The notes below the pieces were generated by a model. It was not told where the DNA came from. It saw only the letters and a program-made list of their open reading frames with translations, and ran no database searches. A stretch of DNA of 64,000 nucleotides from contig VSDK01009724.1 in the NCBI GenBank assembly GCA_009767595.1, positions 216,178 to 280,177 on the forward strand, written 5' to 3'. A program made the translations under genes and the position numbers. The DNA comes from Symbiodinium kawagutii. Lineage: Eukaryota; Sar; Dinophyceae; Suessiales; Symbiodiniaceae. Below are positions 58,420-64,000 of this stretch, in pieces (the stretch's first letter is position 1; every line of letters begins with the position of its first letter).

Positions 58420-61400
58420 AGTTGCAGGTGGTCAGATAGTCCCAAAAGGACACATCAAAGGCGTCACTGAAGTTGCAGGTGGTCAGATAATCCCAAAAGG
58501 ACACATCAAAGGCGTCACTGAAGTTGCAGGTGGTCAGATAGTCCCAAAAGGACGCATCAAAGGCGTCACTGAAGTTGCAGGTGGTCAGATAATCCCAAAA
58601 GGACACATCAAAGGCGTCACTGAAGTTGCAGGTGGTCAGATAATCCCAAAAGGACACATCAAAGGCGTCACTGAAGTTGCAGGTGGTCAGATAGTCCCAA
58701 AAGGACACATCAAAGGCGTCACTGAAGTTGCAGGTGGTCAGATAGTCCCAAAAAGACACATCAAAGGCGTCACTGAAGTTGCAGGTGGTCAGATAGTCCC
58801 GAAAGGACACATCAAAGGCGCCGCTGAACTTGCAAGTGGTCAGATAGTCCCAAAAAGACACATCAAAGGCGTCACTGAAGTCGGAAGTGGTCAGATAGTC
58901 CTAAAAGGACACATCAAAGGCGTCACTGAAGTTGCAGGTGGTCAGATAGTCCCAAAAGGACACGTCAATGGCGTCACTGAAGTTGCAGGTGGTCAGATAA
59001 TCCCAAAAAGACATATCAAAGGAGTGACTGAAGTTGCAGGTGGTCAGATAGTCCCAAAAGGACACGTCAATGGCGTCACTGAAGTTGCAGGTGGTCAGAT
59101 AATCCCAAAAAGACATATCAAAGGAGTGACTGAAGTTGCAGGTGGTCAGATAGTCCCAAAAGGACACGTCAATGGCGTCACTGAAGTTGCAGGTGGTCAG
59201 ATAATCCCAAAAAGACATATCAAAGGAGTGACTGAAGTTGCAGGTGGTCAGATAGTCCCAAAAGGACACGTCAATGGCGTCACTGAAGTTGCAGGTGGTC
59301 AGATAATCCCAAAAAGACATATCAAAGGAGTGACTGAAGTTGCAGGTGGTCAGATAGTCCCAAAAGGACACGTCAATGGCGTCACTGAAGTTGCAGGTGG
59401 TCAGATAATCCCAAAAAGACATATCAAAGGAGTGACTGAAGTTGCAGGTGGTCAGATAGTCCCAAAAGGACACGTCAATGGCGTCACTGAAGTTGCAGGT
59501 GGTCAGATAATCCCAAAAAGACATATCAAAGGAGTGACTGAAGTTGCAGGTGGTCAGATAGTCCCAAAAGGACACGTCAATGGCGTCACTGAAGTTGCAG
59601 GTGGTCAGATAATCCCAAAAAGACATATCAAAGGAGTGACTGAAGTTGCAGGTGGTCAGATAGTCCCAAAAGGACACGTCAATGGCGTCACTGAAGTTGC
59701 AGGTGGTCAGATAATCCCAAAAAGACATATCAAAGGAGTGACTGAAGTTGCAGGTGGTCAGATAGTCCCAAAAGGACACGTCAATGGCGTCACTGAAGTT
59801 GCAGGTGGTCAGATAATCCCAAAAAGACATATCAAAGGAGTGACTGAAGTTGCAGGTGGTCAGATAGTCCCAAAAGGACACGTCAATGGCGTCACTGAAG
59901 TTGCAGGTGGTCAGATAATCCCAAAAAGACATATCAAAGGAGTGACTGAAGTTGCAGGTGGTCAGATAGTCCCAAAAGGACACGTCAATGGCGTCACTGA
60001 AGTTGCAGGTGGTCAGATAATCCCAAAAAGACATATCAAAGGAGTGACTGAAGTTGCAGGTGGTCAGATAGTCCCAAAAGGACACGTCAATGGCGTCACT
60101 GAAGTTGCAGGTGGTCAGATAATCCCAAAAAGACATATCAAAGGAGTGACTGAAGTTGCAGGTGGTCAGATAGTCCCAAAAGGACACGTCAATGGCGTCA
60201 CTGAAGTTGCAGGTGGTCAGATAATCCCAAAAAGACATATCAAAGGAGTGACTGAAGTTGCAGGTGGTCAGATAGTCCCAAAAGGACACGTCAATGGCGT
60301 CACTGAAGTTGCAGGTGGTCAGATAATCCCAAAAAGACATATCAAAGGAGTGACTGAAGTTGCAGGTGGTCAGATAGTCCCAAAAGGACACGTCAATGGC
60401 GTCACTGAAGTTGCAGGTGGTCAGATAATCCCAAAAAGACATATCAAAGGAGTGACTGAAGTTGCAGGTGGTCAGATAGTCCCAAAAGGACACGTCAATG
60501 GCGTCACTGAAGTTGCAGGTGGTCAGATAATCCCAAAAAGACATATCAAAGGAGTGACTGAAGTTGCAGGTGGTCAGATAGTCCCAAAAGGACACGTCAA
60601 TGGCGTCACTGAAGTTGCAGGTGGTCAGATAATCCCAAAAAGACATATCAAAGGAGTGACTGAAGTTGCAGGTGGTCAGATAGTCCCAAAAGGACACGTC
60701 AATGGCGTCACTGAAGTTGCAGGTGGTCAGATAATCCCAAAAAGACATATCAAAGGAGTGACTGAAGTTGCAGGTGGTCAGATAGTCCCAAAAGGACACG
60801 TCAATGGCGTCACTGAAGTTGCAGGTGGTCAGATAATCCCAAAAAGACATATCAAAGGAGTGACTGAAGTTGCAGGTGGTCAGATAGTCCCAAAAGGACA
60901 CGTCAATGGCGTCACTGAAGTTGCAGGTGGTCAGATAATCCCAAAAAGACATATCAAAGGAGTGACTGAAGTTGCAGGTGGTCAGATAGTCCCAAAAGGA
61001 CACGTCAATGGCGTCACTGAAGTTGCAGGTGGTCAGATAATCCCAAAAAGACATATCAAAGGAGTGACTGAAGTTGCAGGTGGTCAGATAGTCCCAAAAG
61101 GACACGTCAATGGCGTCACTGAAGTTGCAGGTGGTCAGATAATCCCAAAAAGACATATCAAAGGAGTGACTGAAGTTGCAGGTGGTCAGATAGTCCCAAA
61201 AGGACACGTCAATGGCGTCACTGAAGTTGCAGGTGGTCAGATAATCCCAAAAAGACATATCAAAGGAGTGACTGAAGTTGCAGGTGGTCAGATAGTCCCA
61301 AAAGGACACGTCAATGGCGTCACTGAAGTTGCAGGTGGTCAGATAATCCCAAAAAGACATATCAAAGGAGTGACTGAAGTTGCAGGTGGTCAGATAGTCC

Positions 61401-62241
61401 CAAAAGGACACATCAAAGGCGTCACTGAAGTTGCAGGTGGTCAGATAGTCCCAAAAGGACACATCAAAGGCGTCGCTGAACTTGCAGGTGGTCATATAGT
61501 CCCACAAGGACACATCAAAGGCGTCACTGAAATTCCAGGTGGTCCAGATAATCCCAAAAGGACACATCAAAGGCGTCACTGAAGTCGCAGGTGGTCCAAA
61601 TAGTCCCAAAAAGACACATCAAAGGCGTCACTGAAGTTGCAGGTGGTCAGATAGCCCCAAAAGGACACATCAAAGGCGTCACTGAAGTTGCCGGTGGTCA
61701 GATAGTCCCAAAAGGAAACATCAAAGGCGTCACTGAAGTTGCGGGTGGTCAGATAGTCCCAAAAGGACACATCAAAGGCGTCACTGAAGTTGCAACATCA
61801 AAGGCGTCACTGAAGTTCCAGGTGGTCAGATAGTCCCAAAAGGACACATCAAAGGCGTCGCTGAAGTTGCAGGTGGTCAGGTAGTCTCAAAAGGACACAT
61901 CAAAGGCGTCACTGAAATTGCAGGTGGTCAGATAGCCTCAAAAGGACACATCAAAGGCGTCACTGAAATTGCAGGTGGTCAGATAGTCCCAAAAAAAGAC
62001 ACATCAAAGGCGTCACTGAAGTTCCAGGTGGTCAGATAGTCCCAAAAGGACACATCAAAGGCGTCACTGAAGTTGCAGGTGGTCAGATAATCCCAAAAGG
62101 ACACATCAAAGGCGTCACTGAAGTTGCAGGTGGTCAGATAATCCCAAAAGGACACATCAAAGGCGTCGCTGAAGTTGCAGGTGGTCAGATAATCCCAAAA
62201 GGACACATCAAAGGCGTCACTGAAGTTGCAGGTGGTCAGAA
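58420..62241. repeat. 51-bp tandem array with a 102-bp higher-order core
   Basis: About 75 units of 51 bp (GTCACTGAAGTTGCAGGTGG continuing to CACATCAAAGGC). Between about 58920 and 61390 two variants alternate, one with GTCAATGGC and the other with AGACATATCAAAGGAGTG, giving about 24 nearly identical 102-bp units. Outside the core the units are diverged and contain indels. Since 51 is divisible by three, both strands are open for long stretches (1076 codons plus, 902 codons minus) with a 17-residue period. I read this as minisatellite, not a gene. Confidence 0.95.
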
Positions 62242-62689
62242 CTTTCGGATTAAGGAGTATTAAGGGTCGCGAAGTTTTCCAAAAGCACAACATGGAGCTG
62301 AAGAAAGATTTGTGATTTCGCGCAGTTGAGATTTTCCAGATTCACACTTTAGGGCTTTAGGTCTGTTAGTTTTCCACTGTCAATGCGGAAGGTTTTTCCA
62401 GATTAATGCCTTTTCGTTTAAGGCTTAAGGTTTGTGCAGATTCACACGTTAGAGTTTTAAGGTTATCTTTTGGGAAAAGGATTGAAGAGTTTGCCAGTTT
62501 CAAACCTTGCGTAAGGCTGATGAATTTGCTGGGCATTTTTTTTTACAGATCCATATCTTTGAAGGGTTGAACAGTTTTCCAGCTTCAGTCCTTTGGCCAC
62601 CTTTGAGTTTTTGTTGTTTATGAGCGTTCCGCTTTGAAGAACCCAAGTGTGTGTTGCAATTTCACCCTTGATCACTTTGGAGCTTTGTG
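62242..62689. other. Spacer between arrays, no gene seen
   Basis: Degenerate TTTTCCAGATTCACAC and AGGTTTTCC-like motifs related to the following array. A 128-codon minus frame spans 62463-62849 but reads repetitively (KFLPRCARETYKPQSSKENK recurs), reflecting the repeat. Confidence 0.55.
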
Positions 62690-63335
62690 GTTTATAAGCT
62701 TTCCGCGCGCAGCGCGGAAGAATTTTTTCTAGATACATTTCTTTGAAAGACTTGGGGGGGAGGTTTGCAATTGCACGCTTGTTCTCTTTGGAGCTTTGTG
62801 GTTTATAGGTTTCCCGCGCGCAGCGCGGAAGAAATTTTTCTAGACGCATATCTTTGAAAGACTTTGGATTTTTGCAATTGCAAGCTTGTTCACTTTAGAG
62901 CTTGTGATTTATAGGTTTTCCGCGCGCAGCGCGGAAGAAATTTTTCTAGACGCATATCTTTGAAAGACTTTGGATTTTTGCAATTGCAAGCTTGTTCACT
63001 TTAGAGCTTGTGATTTATAGGTTTTCCGCGCGCAGCGCGGAAGAATTTTTTCCATACACATATCTTTGAAGGACTTGGGAGTTTTGCAATTGCACACTTG
63101 CTCACTGTGGAGCTTGTGGTGTATAGAAAAAAATTACAGATTCATATCTGTGAAGGGCTTTGGGTTTTTGCAATTGCTCACTTTAGGGCTTGTGGTTTAT
63201 AGGTTTTCCGCGCGGAGCGCGGAGAAAATTTCACAGATTCATATCTGTGAAGGATTGGGGAGTTTGCTCATTTCTCACTTGATCACATTAGAGCTTGAGG
63301 CGCATAAGACTTCTGCACGCAGCACCGTAACATTT
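62690..63335. repeat. About 106-bp tandem array with GC-rich hairpin
   Basis: Five to six units. Each carries CCGCGCGCAGCGCGG, a hairpin with a 6-bp GC stem, then AAGAAATTTTTCTAGA, CATATCTTTGAAAGACTT and TTGCAATTGCAAGCTTG. Hairpins start near 62702, 62813, 62919, 63025 and 63207; one unit near 63125 has lost the hairpin. Confidence 0.9.
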
Positions 63336-63529
63336 TTACGCATTCATATCTTCGAAGGATTGGGGGGGGTTCCCATCTCACGCATTAAAGTTAAAGGTTT
63401 CCTTTTGGGCTCAGGGTTGGGGACTTTTTCGCATGTTAAATTTTTTGATTTGTCCGTCTGTTAAGCGCAAAAATTGTTCCCGACTCACACCTTACAGCCG
63501 TTGGAGAAACAAAGACACCTTTGAACAAA

Positions 63530-63720
63530 CAATGACAGCTTTTGGCAAAAGATGACAAAAAATGACAACAATTGACAAAAATTGACAAAAATTGACAAAA
63601 ATTGACAAAAATATGCAAGGAATTTTGAAAAAATGCAAGCATGACAAAAATTGACAAAAATTGGCAAAACTTGGCAAAACTTGACAAAAATTGACAAAAA
63701 TTGACAAAAATATACAAAAA
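63530..63720. repeat. AATTGACAAA-type low-complexity block
   Basis: Repeats of AAAATTGACAAAAATTGAC and variants, the reverse complement of the block at 55505-55609. Confidence 0.92.
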
Positions 63721-63823
63721 TCTACGGCCACAAACATCCAAATGCATTCAAGAAATTACAAGTGGCAAAACGCAAACTAATTGCAGCAACGATGCAAATC
63801 TATACAAAACATGCTTGCAAGAT

Positions 63824-64000
63824 AACAAAAAATGACAAAGGATGACAAAAAATGACAAAAATTGACAAAATTTGACAAAAATTGTCAAAAAAATGCGAAA
63901 ATATGCTAAGAGAAAACGAAACTTGACAAACTTTGACAAAAATTGGCAAAAGTTGACAAAAATTGACAAAAATTGTCAAAAAAATGCAAAAATATGCAAA
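63824..64000. repeat. AATTGACAAA-type low-complexity block, continuing past the window
   Basis: Same motif as 63530-63720, with interspersed AAAATGCAAAAATATGC; still repeating at the window edge. Confidence 0.92.

Noticed and set aside
58420-62241. CRISPR-like array
   Set aside because: Units are contiguous 51-bp tandem copies with no unique spacers, and there are no cas genes.
62463-62849. 128-codon minus frame in the right-hand array
   Set aside because: The peptide repeats with the DNA repeat unit (ARETYKPQS/ARKAYKPQS), so the frame follows the satellite rather than selection on a protein.
1-64000. tRNA, rRNA and spliced-leader genes
   Set aside because: I looked for tRNA-like cloverleaf signals, conserved rRNA words and the dinoflagellate spliced-leader sequence by eye and saw none; a covariance-model scan would be needed to be sure.

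Overview
The window looks like nuclear DNA of a dinoflagellate, most likely a symbiodiniacean or another member of the Suessiales. The evidence is a very long gene made of many short exons, AG|G-biased splice acceptors with GT, GC and GA donors, a DNA cytosine methyltransferase carried by what is probably a retroelement ORF, and large amounts of short inverted-repeat elements and satellite DNA. I saw no bacterial gene order, rRNA, tRNA or CRISPR array. All assignments come from reading translations by eye; nothing was searched or aligned by software.

Left edge (1-3762, minus strand): one uninterrupted frame of 1254 codons runs off the window. Its first 500 residues hold the motifs of a C5 cytosine methyltransferase in canonical order (I, IV, VI, VIII, X). 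The remaining 750 residues match no family I recognise. This fits the methyltransferase-bearing retrotransposons known from dinoflagellates, but the reverse transcriptase expected in such an element would lie outside the window.

Main body (about 4.0-54.4 kb, minus strand): I assemble one gene of 43 small exons (31-152 coding nt each). About 3.36 kb of coding sequence is spread over 50.4 kb. The exons were recognised from codon use, splice signals and phase: every modelled junction joins in frame. The predicted protein, about 1118 residues so far, has a ZZ-type zinc-finger-like segment near residue 152 and a clear WWE domain near residues 880-945 split between exons 35 and 36. WWE and ZZ modules are common in ubiquitin and ADP-ribose signalling proteins, so a regulatory role is possible, but no catalytic domain was recognised. 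The 3' end is not in the window or is unresolved.

The introns hold two families of short inverted-repeat elements of about 100-130 bp (A and B), family C repeats of a TTAGGATAATGG-type motif, microsatellites, and an opposite-strand fragment of a retroelement-type ORF (10.4-10.95 kb). A paralogous fragment lies upstream of exon 1 (54.88-55.45 kb). Ends of the A and B elements recur about 40-70 bp inside several donor sites.

Right end (55.5-64 kb): satellite territory with no supportable gene. In order it holds a TTTTTGTCAA-type low-complexity block, AT-rich DNA, a 157-bp tandem array, a 51-bp array with a highly uniform 102-bp higher-order core (about 3.8 kb in all), a roughly 106-bp array carrying a GC-rich hairpin, and finally an AATTGACAAA-type block that is the reverse complement of the block at 55.5 kb.
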